Positions 6,197 to 13,861 of a stretch of DNA of 16,262 nucleotides are shown piece after piece. Under the pieces are notes generated by a model. It searched no databases. It worked only from the letters and a program-made list of their open reading frames with translations, and had not been told where the DNA came from. Made by a program: the position numbers and the translations under genes. Source of the stretch: an uncultured Clostridia bacterium (GTDB lineage: Bacteria > Bacillota > Clostridia > Peptostreptococcales > Acidaminobacteraceae); assembly GCA_945950065.1 (NCBI GenBank), contig CAMFGQ010000019.1, forward strand, positions 1-16,262, read 5' to 3'. Position 1 is the first letter of the stretch, and every line of letters starts with the position of its first letter.

Positions 6197-7492
6197 GTGA
6201 ATTTACAAGAAACCATCCTTAGCATCCTCGGCCGGGAAGTAACCCCGGCCGTTGGTTGCACGGAACCCGTTGCTATCGCATTAAACGCTGCCCATGCAGC
6301 ACAAGAACTTAAAAAGACTGGACAAGAACCTACCTCCATAGAAGTACGTTTAAGTAAAGGTATTTTTAAAAACGGAATGGATGTAGGTATTCCAGGAACA
6401 GATCAAACTGGACTTGATGTTGCTGCTGCACTTGGAGTAGCTCTAGAAGATCCCAGCGAAGGATTAGAGCTCTTAAAAGACATTGATGATGAAACCAGAA
6501 ATAGAGCTGATGTTTATCTAAAAGAAATCGTTCCGCATATTCAAGTTCTAATTGATTCAAAACCCATCTACGTCGAGACTGTCCTACGTTCGAAAGATCA
6601 TGTTGCTAAAGCAATTACTGAAGATCGCCACGAAACCATCGTTCGTTTGGAACTTGATGGAAAAGCTGTAGAACTTCCAGATCTAGAACAAGCGAAAAAG
6701 AAAAATGGTGTTGATCTTGGTGATTTCTATCAGACATCAATCGATGAAATCGTAACAGCCATCGAAGGCATTTCAGAAGAGAAATTGCTCTTCTTACTCG
6801 ATGGACTCCACATGAATCTCTCTGCAGCAAAAAAAGGTCTTGAACAACCCTATGGACTCGGTGTTGGCTATAACACTAAAGTCAACATGGAGGATGGATT
6901 AGTTGCTAAAGATCTAACCAATTTAGCCTATATGCTAACATCTGCTGCTAGTGATGTGCGCATGAGCGGAGAACGCATCCCCGTCATGAGCTCTTCTGGA
7001 AGTGGGAATAACGGATTGACAGCGATTCTTCCTTTGGCAGCACTTCACGAAATCAAACATCTTGATGATGCAACACTTACCCGCTCACTTGCCATTAGCC
7101 ATATTATCACCAGCTATGTGAAGCACTATATTGGTAGACTTTCCAATCTTTGCGGATGTAGCATCGCAGCATCCATCGGAAGTGGAGCTGCCATAGCTTG
7201 GGTTCTAGGCGGAAAAGGCATCATCGGTGCAACCATCAACAATGTCATTGCAAATCAGGCTGGTGTAGTCTGTGATGGAGCCAAACCTGGTTGTGCGCTG
7301 AAGTTAGGTACAGCTGCAGCTACAGCAGTACAATCAGCCTTACTTGCCTATCGCGGCACCGAATTAAAAGACCATAATGGACTAACAGATCCACTACCTG
7401 AAAAAAGTATTGCAAATCTTGCAACATTGAGTTCTAAAGGTATGGGACAAGTGGATTTGACCATTATAGATATTATGAAGGAGCGAATATGA
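6197..7492 (+). CDS. UPF0597 family L-cysteine desulfidase / L-serine dehydratase alpha-like enzyme (paralogue 2)
   Basis: This is a 431-residue homologue of the gene at 1157-2452. GCTEPVAIALN (Cys21), SSSGSGNNGLTAILPLAA, LSNLCGCSIAAS (Cys319, Cys321) and CDGAKPGCALKLGTAA (Cys359, Cys366) are all present, so the Fe-S and active-site residues expected for cysteine desulfidase activity are intact. The start is GTG at 6197 behind AAAGGAG. The stop TGA overlaps the ATG of the M20D gene (ATGA), indicating translational coupling. Early codons form a GC-only hairpin (6229-6251). The central region (about 90-190) differs most from paralogue 1, which may reflect a different substrate. Inside this operon it most likely splits the amino acid released by the amidohydrolase into pyruvate, ammonia and sulfide or another leaving group. 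Confidence 0.88.
   Translation: MNLQETILSILGREVTPAVGCTEPVAIALNAAHAAQELKKTGQEPTSIEVRLSKGIFKNGMDVGIPGTDQTGLDVAAALGVALEDPSEGLELLKDIDDETRNRADVYLKEIVPHIQVLIDSKPIYVETVLRSKDHVAKAITEDRHETIVRLELDGKAVELPDLEQAKKKNGVDLGDFYQTSIDEIVTAIEGISEEKLLFLLDGLHMNLSAAKKGLEQPYGLGVGYNTKVNMEDGLVAKDLTNLAYMLTSAASDVRMSGERIPVMSSSGSGNNGLTAILPLAALHEIKHLDDATLTRSLAISHIITSYVKHYIGRLSNLCGCSIAASIGSGAAIAWVLGGKGIIGATINNVIANQAGVVCDGAKPGCALKLGTAAATAVQSALLAYRGTELKDHNGLTDPLPEKSIANLATLSSKGMGQVDLTIIDIMKERI
6229..6251 (+). promoter_or_regulatory. GC-only hairpin early in the paralogue 2 coding region
   Basis: CGGCCGGG (6229-6236) and CCCGGCCG (6244-6251) are perfect 8-bp inverted repeats around a 7-base loop. They begin 32 nt after the first base of the start codon. 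The stem contains no A or T, which is striking in this AT-rich sequence, and it uses CGG and CCG codons. No T tract follows, so it is not an intrinsic terminator. It could slow ribosomes or set mRNA stability between the transporter and enzyme genes. Confidence 0.6.
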
Positions 7493-8655
7493 TTCTTTTT
7501 GAAGAAGCAAGAGCTCTCTATGAAGAGCTTGTCCTTTTTCGAAGAGACCTTCACCAACATCCCGAACTCGGACTTGACACTTTTGAGACCTCAGCAAGAA
7601 TCCTAAATGAATTAAAAAAAGCTTGTATACCTGCCCAACAGATAGGATCTGGTGTTGTCGCAAAAATAGGTCAAGGAAACGAGGTGCTGGTCCTTAGAGC
7701 AGATATGGATGCCTTACCCTTAACAGAAGCAAGTGAACTTCCTTTTTCAGCCAAAGGAAATGCTGCTCACTGTTGTGGACATGATCTCCATGCTACAATG
7801 CTCCTAGGAGCGGCAAAACTACTAAAGAAGCACGAGGATAAATTAAACCATCCCGTGCTCTTTGTCTTCCAACCAGGCGAAGAAACAGGTGATGGTGCTC
7901 TTCATCTATTAGAAAACAACTTACTTCACGGACTAAGTCCCATAGGTCTTATCGGCATTCATGTCGATGCCAAAGCACCCTTTTCTAGAATAGACTATGG
8001 TTATGGATCGACTTTTGCATCCAACGATTCATTTACGATTGAGTTTTTTGGTCAAGGAGGCCATGGGGCTCGCCCCTATGAATGTATTGATCCACTTCTA
8101 ATGGCAACATCTGCCTACGAAATGCTCAATCGTATCCTTTATCGAGAAAGTGATCCTTTTGATCACAGTCTCTTTAGCGTTACTTCGATCAATGTCGACT
8201 CATCCCATAATACAATTACTGATAAAGCTGTAATGAAAGGAACATTACGTTGCTACGACGAAGATGTTAGAAACCATCTAAAGCAACGAATTTCAACCAT
8301 TGTCAAAGATACCTCTGCTCTCTATGGAGGGAAAGCTACTATAGACTATATTCAGTCCATGCCTGGGGTAAGAACAGATAAGCAGTTTACTTCAAGACTT
8401 CTTAGCTTTCTTCCAGAAAAGGAGCACTACTCCATTGGAGGAGAAGTTGTAAAAAGAGGATCTGAAGATTTCTGCTATCTGAGCAAAGAAATACCAAGAG
8501 CAGCATATTTCTTTCTTGGTGCAGGCCCCAACAAAAAAGAGGGTTATCCTGTAGGACAACATCATCCTGCTGTCATCTTTAACGAAGAAGTCCTTCCTCT
8601 GGGTGCATGGATGCTTGCTCATTTTGCGCTATCACTTGATAATCAGGAGGATTAA
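7489..8655 (+). CDS. M20D subfamily amidohydrolase (N-acyl amino acid deacylase / hippurate hydrolase-like)
   Basis: This 388-residue cytosolic metallohydrolase starts FRRDLHQHPELGLDTFET, the classic M20D opening. LVLRADMDALPLTE (67-80), HCCGHDLHATMLLGAAK (94-110; metal ligands Cys96 and His98), FQPGEETGDGA (127-137; Glu131, Glu132), GIHVD (His158) and GQHHPAVIFNEE (His358/359) supply the dinuclear metal site. The lid-domain dimerisation segment is around 180-290. Family members cleave N-acetyl, N-benzoyl or other N-acyl groups from amino acids, or amino-acid conjugates. A strong AAGGAG precedes the ATG, which overlaps the upstream stop by four bases. The next gene starts directly after its TAA. 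In context it probably frees an amino acid that the desulfidase-like enzyme then breaks down. Confidence 0.9.
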   Translation: MILFEEARALYEELVLFRRDLHQHPELGLDTFETSARILNELKKACIPAQQIGSGVVAKIGQGNEVLVLRADMDALPLTEASELPFSAKGNAAHCCGHDLHATMLLGAAKLLKKHEDKLNHPVLFVFQPGEETGDGALHLLENNLLHGLSPIGLIGIHVDAKAPFSRIDYGYGSTFASNDSFTIEFFGQGGHGARPYECIDPLLMATSAYEMLNRILYRESDPFDHSLFSVTSINVDSSHNTITDKAVMKGTLRCYDEDVRNHLKQRISTIVKDTSALYGGKATIDYIQSMPGVRTDKQFTSRLLSFLPEKEHYSIGGEVVKRGSEDFCYLSKEIPRAAYFFLGAGPNKKEGYPVGQHHPAVIFNEEVLPLGAWMLAHFALSLDNQED

Positions 8656-9528
8656 ATGAACCAACAAAACAAGGCCGTCGTTTTTGTACTGCTTTCTTCA
8701 CTAGCATTTTCGTTAATGCAGCTCTTTGTCAAATGGGCAGGACCCAATATCCCCCTATTTGAAAAGATTTTCATGCGCAATGCTCTTATCCTTGTGGGAA
8801 TGCTCCTTGTAATGAGAAAGAATAAAATCCCCCTAAAAATTGAAAAAGGAACTGGATGGGCTCTACTTGCTCGTTGTATCGCAGGCTATCTAGGAGTTAT
8901 CTGTTATTTCTATGCGACACAGCATATGGTACTGGGTGACGCAAGTGCCATCCATAAGAGTTCACCTATTTTCGTTGTCGTGATCTCCAGTCTTCTTATA
9001 GGTGAGAAATTCTCAAGGAACAAAATCCTGCCAGTCCTTATTGGCTTTATCGGTGTTATGCTTATCGTTAAACCAAGTTTTGATTCCTCAGTACTACCAG
9101 CAATGGTGGCATTACTGGGTGCACTTGGAGCTGCTCTTGCCTATACGATCATTAGCTATATTGGCCCACGCATTGCCAGTGAAGTCATCATTTTAGCTTT
9201 CGCTGCTTTCTCAACCATCGCTTCGATTCCGTTTTTTATGAATCAGTTTGTTGTACCTCAAGGCACTGAACTATTCGCACTATTGGGAATTGGACTTTTC
9301 GGGGGCTTAGGTCAGTTTTTTGTCACCTATGCCTATAAACTTGCAAAGCCTGGAGACATCAGCATCTACTCCTACTCCAGCATCATCTTTTCATCCATGA
9401 TGGGTGCCATGTTCTTCAAAGAACATCCTGATATGCTCAGCTATCTCGGTGTCGCTATTATCCTCATGACAGGTTACTGGCTATTCGAAGTTACAAGAAG
9501 AGAAAGAAGAGCAGCGCTAAAGTCTTAA
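8656..9528 (+). CDS. EamA/DMT family transporter
   Basis: This 290-residue protein has ten predicted membrane helices arranged as two EamA repeats of five. The first repeat starts VFVLLSSLAFSLMQLFVKW and contains the conserved LGDASAIHKSSPIFVVVIS and GEKFSRNKILPVLIGFIGV. The second starts near ALLGALGAALAYTIISYI and ends with GAMFFKEHPDMLSYLGVAII. The drug/metabolite superfamily mostly exports amino acids or metabolites; E. coli EamA itself exports cysteine and O-acetylserine, which suits a desulfidase neighbour, although family membership alone does not prove substrate. The ATG follows the upstream TAA with no gap. Its ribosome site AGGAGG lies within the last codons of the M20D gene. It is the last gene of the operon. 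Confidence 0.87.
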   Translation: MNQQNKAVVFVLLSSLAFSLMQLFVKWAGPNIPLFEKIFMRNALILVGMLLVMRKNKIPLKIEKGTGWALLARCIAGYLGVICYFYATQHMVLGDASAIHKSSPIFVVVISSLLIGEKFSRNKILPVLIGFIGVMLIVKPSFDSSVLPAMVALLGALGAALAYTIISYIGPRIASEVIILAFAAFSTIASIPFFMNQFVVPQGTELFALLGIGLFGGLGQFFVTYAYKLAKPGDISIYSYSSIIFSSMMGAMFFKEHPDMLSYLGVAIILMTGYWLFEVTRRERRAALKS

Positions 9529-9562
9529 AGCTTTGACTAGAATCTCTTTAAAGACTAACGAA

Positions 9563-9583
9563 CTTATCTTAATTACAGATAAG
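9563..9583. repeat. Hairpin preceding the shared terminator
   Basis: CTTATCT and AGATAAG form a perfect 7-bp inverted repeat around a 7-base loop, six bases before the main terminator. It has no T tract of its own on the plus strand. It may protect the 3' end of the operon mRNA. Confidence 0.45.
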
Positions 9584-9588
9584 AAAGT

Positions 9589-9619
9589 AAAAGCCTGGGC
9601 TATAAAACCCAGGCTTTTT
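9589..9619. terminator. Bidirectional rho-independent terminator between convergent genes
   Basis: AAAAGCCTGGG (9589-9599) pairs perfectly with CCCAGGCTTTT (9608-9618) around an 8-base loop. T runs follow on both strands. It ends the five-gene operon from the left and the MATE transcript from the right. Confidence 0.92.
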
Positions 9620-9647
9620 ACATTCCTACTTCTCTTGTCTTACTAAG

Positions 9648-11123
9648 CTAACGAGGAGCTAGAGACTCAATTGTCTTCATGCCTTTTTTCGAAAATTCTA
9701 TCCTCTCATAGGATGCAATCGCTTCAAATACTGGAATAAGTCCCTTTTGAGCAGGCAATCTTTTTTTATCAGCACTTTTCTCCCCACGAAGGAGAACAGT
9801 CAGAAGTCCCTGAGATTTAAAGCCTAGAAAGGCAAAGAGTGAAGCAAGGCCATCGGTGAGCGGGAAAGCTATCCATACACCCATAGCACCTAATCCAAGG
9901 CCCTTTGAGAGAATCAATGCTAAGGGTAGAAGGATTAAGATCTGTCTTAACAGAGACTCAATCAGTGCTCTTTTGACATCACCCTTGGCTTGGTGATAAA
10001 AGATTCCCAAGTAATAGATGCTTGTCAAAGGAAAGAGACCCAAGACGATACGCAATGTCTTTGCAGCTTTCTTAACATAGACTGGATCCTTCAGGAAAAT
10101 CGCCACAAAGCTCTCAGCTTTAAACTGAAAGAGAAGCCAGATCACAAAGGTGAAGCCAAAGCTGTAGATCAAGGTCTTATGCAGCAGCTCTTTAAGCTTT
10201 TTCTTGTTTTTCGCACCATAGTAATAGGCCGCTATGGGCTGCATTGCTGATGCAACACCAAAAAGCGTAATAAAGAGGAACATCGAAAGTTTGGTCACAA
10301 CACCAAGGATAATGACACCTTCTTCTCCTACACTGCTTAGAAGAAGCTTATTAAGTACCGTCATCACAATGGAGTCTTCCACTTCAACAACAAAGGCAGC
10401 TAGTCCCCCAAGAAAGAGGAGAGGAAAGAGCTTCATGGAGAAATGAAGTTTCAGCTTGATCTCACGTTTCTTTAAGAAGGTCAAAAAGCTAATCAAGATA
10501 AAGACTCCAGCAATGGTTTGACTCATCATACTAGCAAGTCCCGCCGATGCCACATCCATTCTCAGGACACCTAAAAAGACAAGGTCAAAAAGCGCATTCC
10601 CTAGTGCACCAAGGATCATGGATACCATGGCAAACTTCGTATTCCCTAGACTCAGCAGCACATAGGATAAGAAGGTAGACAATGCAAGAAACACCGAACC
10701 AATTGCCGTATAGCGCAAATAGCCCGCAGCTCCGATAAGAGTATTTCCTTGGGCTCCAAAAAGAGCCATAATCTGTTGCGGATAAAGAGCAGTTACAAAA
10801 GCAATGGGAATCTGTATACAAAGGAGCAAAAACCCACCAGAGACAATGGATCTGGAAGCCTTTTCATACTCTTTTCGACCAAGATTTCTTGAAAGACTTG
10901 TTGAGGTACCAACACCCACTAAAACTGCAAGGGCAAAAAGTAAGCGTTGCATGGGAAAACTAAGGCTTAGTGCCGCCAAAGCACCATGGCCAAGATAAGT
11001 ACCAACAAAGTATGTATCCACCATGGCATACAGCTCCCCAATCAAAAATTTGAGCATGATGGGTAAAGCCATACCTAGTAGTAAACGGTCCATGGATTGG
11101 TTGTCATATTTTAGTGATCCCAT
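9648..11123 (-). CDS. MATE family efflux transporter
   Basis: This 491-residue protein has about twelve helices in two halves. The first helix reads LLLGMALPIMLKFLIGELYA followed by MVDTYFVGTYLG, a MATE signature. The second half repeats the pattern from about residue 230, with GVASAMQPIAAYYYGAKNKK matching the MATE-2 half. The C-terminal 45 residues (after about 445) form a hydrophilic tail. It is a probable Na+- or H+-driven exporter of a drug or metabolite in the cytoplasmic membrane. It lies 102 bp downstream of the AraC-GH39-like regulator on the same strand, so that protein may control it. The Shine-Dalgarno GGAGGAG lies in the 3' arm of a terminator-like hairpin, and a run of seven T separates it from the ATG at 11121-11123. 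Confidence 0.92.
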   Translation of the reverse strand: MGSLKYDNQSMDRLLLGMALPIMLKFLIGELYAMVDTYFVGTYLGHGALAALSLSFPMQRLLFALAVLVGVGTSTSLSRNLGRKEYEKASRSIVSGGFLLLCIQIPIAFVTALYPQQIMALFGAQGNTLIGAAGYLRYTAIGSVFLALSTFLSYVLLSLGNTKFAMVSMILGALGNALFDLVFLGVLRMDVASAGLASMMSQTIAGVFILISFLTFLKKREIKLKLHFSMKLFPLLFLGGLAAFVVEVEDSIVMTVLNKLLLSSVGEEGVIILGVVTKLSMFLFITLFGVASAMQPIAAYYYGAKNKKKLKELLHKTLIYSFGFTFVIWLLFQFKAESFVAIFLKDPVYVKKAAKTLRIVLGLFPLTSIYYLGIFYHQAKGDVKRALIESLLRQILILLPLALILSKGLGLGAMGVWIAFPLTDGLASLFAFLGFKSQGLLTVLLRGEKSADKKRLPAQKGLIPVFEAIASYERIEFSKKGMKTIESLAPR

Positions 11124-11168
11124 AAAAAAACTCCTCCGTAACTAGTCTACGTGACTTGTCGGAAGAGT
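11124..11168 (-). promoter_or_regulatory. Terminator-like leader hairpin that sequesters the MATE ribosome site
   Basis: On the minus strand ACTCTTCCG (11160-11168) pairs with CGGAGGAGT (11130-11138) over nine positions with one G-U pair. An inner AGTC/GACT hairpin (11144-11156) sits in the loop. The 3' arm contains the whole Shine-Dalgarno, and a T tract (11124-11130) runs straight into the ATG. The element has the shape of an intrinsic terminator and of a ribosome-site lock together, suggesting attenuation of the MATE gene. Confidence 0.6.
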
Positions 11169-11225
11169 TCATGGCTTCTTTTTAGGACTTTCTGTGTACT
11201 CCATTTGTCAATAGCCAAAATGACT

Positions 11226-13085
11226 TTATTGGATTTTGTTGAAAAGGTACAAGACAATAGAAGGTGCGTCAATGTTTCTTCGTATTGAATAGACAATCTT
11301 CTTCTCCCCAAAAGAAAGATCCAGTGATGGATGGACATAGCGATTGAGAAGGTACCAGTGTTCCTCGCTGAGTCGCTCTGGAGAGCCTAAGTCCTTCCAA
11401 GCGTCATAAATAGAGCCTTCTTTCCTACTCATGGTAAAACTACTAATCCACATATCTTCTTCCATACCGAATAGATTAAGTCTCGTGGGTGTACTGTCTT
11501 CCTCTTTTTCGGCATAGAGTAGTAGCTGAATTCCTTCATCACTACGGGTCAACAGAACTCCCTCGCCTTCATGGAGAATTTCCTCCCCCATTAAGGAGAG
11601 ATATTTCCAAACATAAAAACTAGGTTTACTCAGATAATTTGCCGTAAATAAACCAGCCCCTCCAAAAAAGGTATCGTTGTCCAGTTCTATCTGTGGAGTG
11701 ATAGCATCGAGTAACACAGGAACCTCATCCCGCTTTTCAATCATCCTAGCGGCACCAATCAGCTGATCCTGAAGTGGATCAGCTTCAAAGACAGTTTTTC
11801 CTTCATCTCTATGGATCCAAGTCTCCACCTCAGGATAAAGAGGGCTAAAAGTTTCAACAAAGTCCTCCAAAATATACTCTTCAACTCCACGACAATGAAG
11901 GATGGGTTCTAGCCCAAGTTTTGAAAGGAGTTCCAGTACCCCATCTACCCTTGTCCAGTTATAAAAACGACCAGGCTTTCCACGGAAGATATCCATATCC
12001 TTTGTAAAGAGATCCTCTACTATTGCATAGTCAAAGCCTATCTCTCTCTGTGCTAACTTTAAGAGGTCTTGGTTCTCGCTCTCCAGATAGAGAGAAGCTT
12101 CCCCCAGGAAGATGGTTCTAGAGCGTTGAAACTCTCCCTTATTCTCTTGCTTTAAGTCCACTGAGAGAATTTTTGCCTTCTTCTTTTCACTGTATCGTCC
12201 ATCTCCCAGAAGATCTTCCTCTACATCTTTAGGTGAAAAGCTGAGCAGTGTGTAGTCCTCCACCTTATTCTCATAGGCTTCTCTGAACTCCTGTGGGCTT
12301 TTATGATACTGCTCCTCAAAGTGTTTCTGGAAATACCTTGGATGAGAAAAACCTACATCTAGCGCAATTTCACTCATGCTTTTCTCAGTCTCAAGAAGTA
12401 ACTTTGCCCCTTCTTCACAACGCAGTGCATTGAGATAGTCATGAAAACTTAACCCTAGCGTGTCCTTAATTTTGTAGGAGAGATAACTTGGATTGAGATA
12501 TTCCTGATCTGCCAATTCCTGTAAACTCACCCTTTCCTTAAAGTTTCCATCCAAATAAGTAAAAATGCGATGGAAACGGTTCAATTCCAATCGATCCTCT
12601 CTTAGCTCCTCCTGCTCATAGTAAAGATAATGAAATTGGTTCAGCAAATGATACATGAGCTCCACAAGGAGTTCCTTGGTTACAAAGGAACTGTCTTCTC
12701 CAGGATGAAAGTATTCATAACTGAGTTTAGCCATATAGCTTTTTAATCGCCTATACTTTTCGCTGTCTTCATGAGAATCTCTTTCATCTACATAATAGTA
12801 GGTGCGTGGTGCTTCCTCATAGTAATCAGCAAAGAAGTCAGGTTGAAGTTCAAGAAAAAGAACGCGGTTCTTTTTCATCCCTTCAAAAGCTCTCAATTCA
12901 CCTGGGTTGATGATGTCGACCTGACCTTGTTTACGGCTATGGGTCTCATCGTCAATGGTGACAAGAATCTCCCCTTCTAACACATAAAGAAGTAGAAGAG
13001 TATCTCTCCAATGATAGCTTACTTTCTTCAGTTCAAGGACATGAACACGATAACTTTCGTTTCTACGGTAAGGACTAAAGGGCAT
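11226..13085 (-). CDS. AraC family regulator fused to a degenerate GH39-like domain
   Basis: This 619-residue protein has a cupin-like sensor (about 25-95; VLEGEILVTIDDETHSRKQG then VDIINPGELR) and the AraC double helix-turn-helix (about 168-270; LQELADQEYLNPSYLSYKIK and MSEIALDVGFSHPRYFQKHF). The C-terminal region (about 325-619) resembles the glycoside hydrolase 39 domain found in some Firmicute AraC proteins: REIGFDYAIVEDLFTKDMDI, FYNWTRVDGVLELLSKLGLE, FGGAGLF, KPSFYVWKYLSLMGEE and GSIYDAWKDLG. The barrel core that should carry WNEP and the nucleophile Glu is missing, so it is probably a sensor rather than an enzyme. The start ATG has GGAGG seven bases upstream. It lies upstream of the MATE gene on the same strand and is its likely regulator. 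The ligand is unknown, plausibly a sugar or glycoside. Confidence 0.85.
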   Translation of the reverse strand: MPFSPYRRNESYRVHVLELKKVSYHWRDTLLLLYVLEGEILVTIDDETHSRKQGQVDIINPGELRAFEGMKKNRVLFLELQPDFFADYYEEAPRTYYYVDERDSHEDSEKYRRLKSYMAKLSYEYFHPGEDSSFVTKELLVELMYHLLNQFHYLYYEQEELREDRLELNRFHRIFTYLDGNFKERVSLQELADQEYLNPSYLSYKIKDTLGLSFHDYLNALRCEEGAKLLLETEKSMSEIALDVGFSHPRYFQKHFEEQYHKSPQEFREAYENKVEDYTLLSFSPKDVEEDLLGDGRYSEKKKAKILSVDLKQENKGEFQRSRTIFLGEASLYLESENQDLLKLAQREIGFDYAIVEDLFTKDMDIFRGKPGRFYNWTRVDGVLELLSKLGLEPILHCRGVEEYILEDFVETFSPLYPEVETWIHRDEGKTVFEADPLQDQLIGAARMIEKRDEVPVLLDAITPQIELDNDTFFGGAGLFTANYLSKPSFYVWKYLSLMGEEILHEGEGVLLTRSDEGIQLLLYAEKEEDSTPTRLNLFGMEEDMWISSFTMSRKEGSIYDAWKDLGSPERLSEEHWYLLNRYVHPSLDLSFGEKKIVYSIRRNIDAPSIVLYLFNKIQ

Positions 13086-13114
13086 GTCATTGCCTCCTTC
13101 TTCGATTCTCTTTC

Positions 13115-13143
13115 AGTATACAATGACAGCATGTTGAAGGCAA
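13115..13143 (-). promoter_or_regulatory. Promoter of the AraC-GH39-like regulator gene
   Basis: TATACT (13115-13120) and TTGCCT (13138-13143) on the minus strand are 17 bp apart. The predicted leader is about 22 nt. The -35 box overlaps the T tract of the ctfB terminator. Confidence 0.6.
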
Positions 13144-13178
13144 AAAGAAAGCAGCTATCCTCTACAGGACAACTGCTT
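13141..13178 (-). terminator. Rho-independent terminator of the ctfAB operon
   Basis: On the minus strand AAGCAGTTGTCCT pairs with AGGATAGCTGCTT across 13 positions with two G-U pairs and a GTAG loop. TCTTTTTG follows. It lies 24 bp after the ctfB stop codon. Confidence 0.9.
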
Positions 13179-13201
13179 CATGTTCAGTCTTAATGTATGC
13201 T

Positions 13202-13861
13202 CTAGACCATTTCTTTCAGATCAGGAGAAACAATCAGTTTAGCACCGGTTGCTTCTTGAACTTGCTCTACAGTGTAATCAGGGTTGATTTCAGTCATCAA
13301 CAGGCCTTCAGGTGTAACTTCAATCACACACATTTCTGTGATGATCATATCTACTACTCCAGGAGCAGTAAGAGGCAGATTACACTCTTCAAGGATTTTG
13401 TGATTTCCTTTTACTGTATGTTCCATAGCAACGATAACTTTCTTTGCTCCGGAAACTAGGTCCATAGCACCACCCATTCCTGGAACCATTTTTCCGGGAA
13501 TCATATAGTTGGCGATGTTTCCTTTTGCATCAACTTGGAGTGCACCAAGAACGGTTGCGTCAAGGTGTCCACCACGAATAATGGAGAAGGATGTAGCTGA
13601 GTCAAAGAACATTCCACCAGGAAGGATGCAGGATGGCATACCACCAGCATTAACGATATGTGGATCAATGTCACACTCGTCTGGAGCTGGGCCTAATCCG
13701 ACAAAACCATTCTCACTCTGAAAAATAACATCAATGTCGTCAGAAACAAAGTTGGATACTTTTGTAGGAAGACCAATTCCTAGGTTGACAACATCTCCGT
13801 CCTTAAGTTCTTGTGCTGTTCTTCTTGCAATAAAATCTTGCATTTGTTGCTTATCCATCAT
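13202..13861 (-). CDS. ctfB: 3-oxoacid / acetoacetate CoA-transferase subunit B
   Basis: This 219-residue protein is the beta subunit of the family I CoA-transferase (AtoA/CtfB type). MDKQQMQDFIARRTAQELKD opens it; VNLGIGLPTKV is the glycine-rich loop. QSENGFVGLGP holds the catalytic glutamate that forms the glutamyl-CoA thioester. GGHLDATVLGALQVD and MIPGKMVPGMGGAMDLV are conserved. With subunit A it moves CoA between short-chain acyl-CoA and acids such as acetate, butyrate or acetoacetate in the cytosol. The ATG overlaps the last four bases of ctfA (TGA within ATGATG), so the subunits are translated together. GGAGGG precedes the start. No thiolase or hydroxyacyl-CoA gene is next to it, so the exact acyl pair is not set by context. 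Confidence 0.92.
   Translation of the reverse strand: MMDKQQMQDFIARRTAQELKDGDVVNLGIGLPTKVSNFVSDDIDVIFQSENGFVGLGPAPDECDIDPHIVNAGGMPSCILPGGMFFDSATSFSIIRGGHLDATVLGALQVDAKGNIANYMIPGKMVPGMGGAMDLVSGAKKVIVAMEHTVKGNHKILEECNLPLTAPGVVDMIITEMCVIEVTPEGLLMTEINPDYTVEQVQEATGAKLIVSPDLKEMV

Noticed and set aside
1157..7492. Assembly duplication as cause of the two UPF0597 genes
   Set aside because: The copies are on opposite strands, differ through the N-terminal half and at many synonymous sites, and have different neighbours.
11206..11211. Perfect TTGACA on the minus strand between the AraC-GH39-like and MATE genes
   Set aside because: No acceptable -10 box lies 16-18 bp downstream (GTCCTA at 17 bp), so it is not called a promoter, although an activator-dependent one is not excluded.
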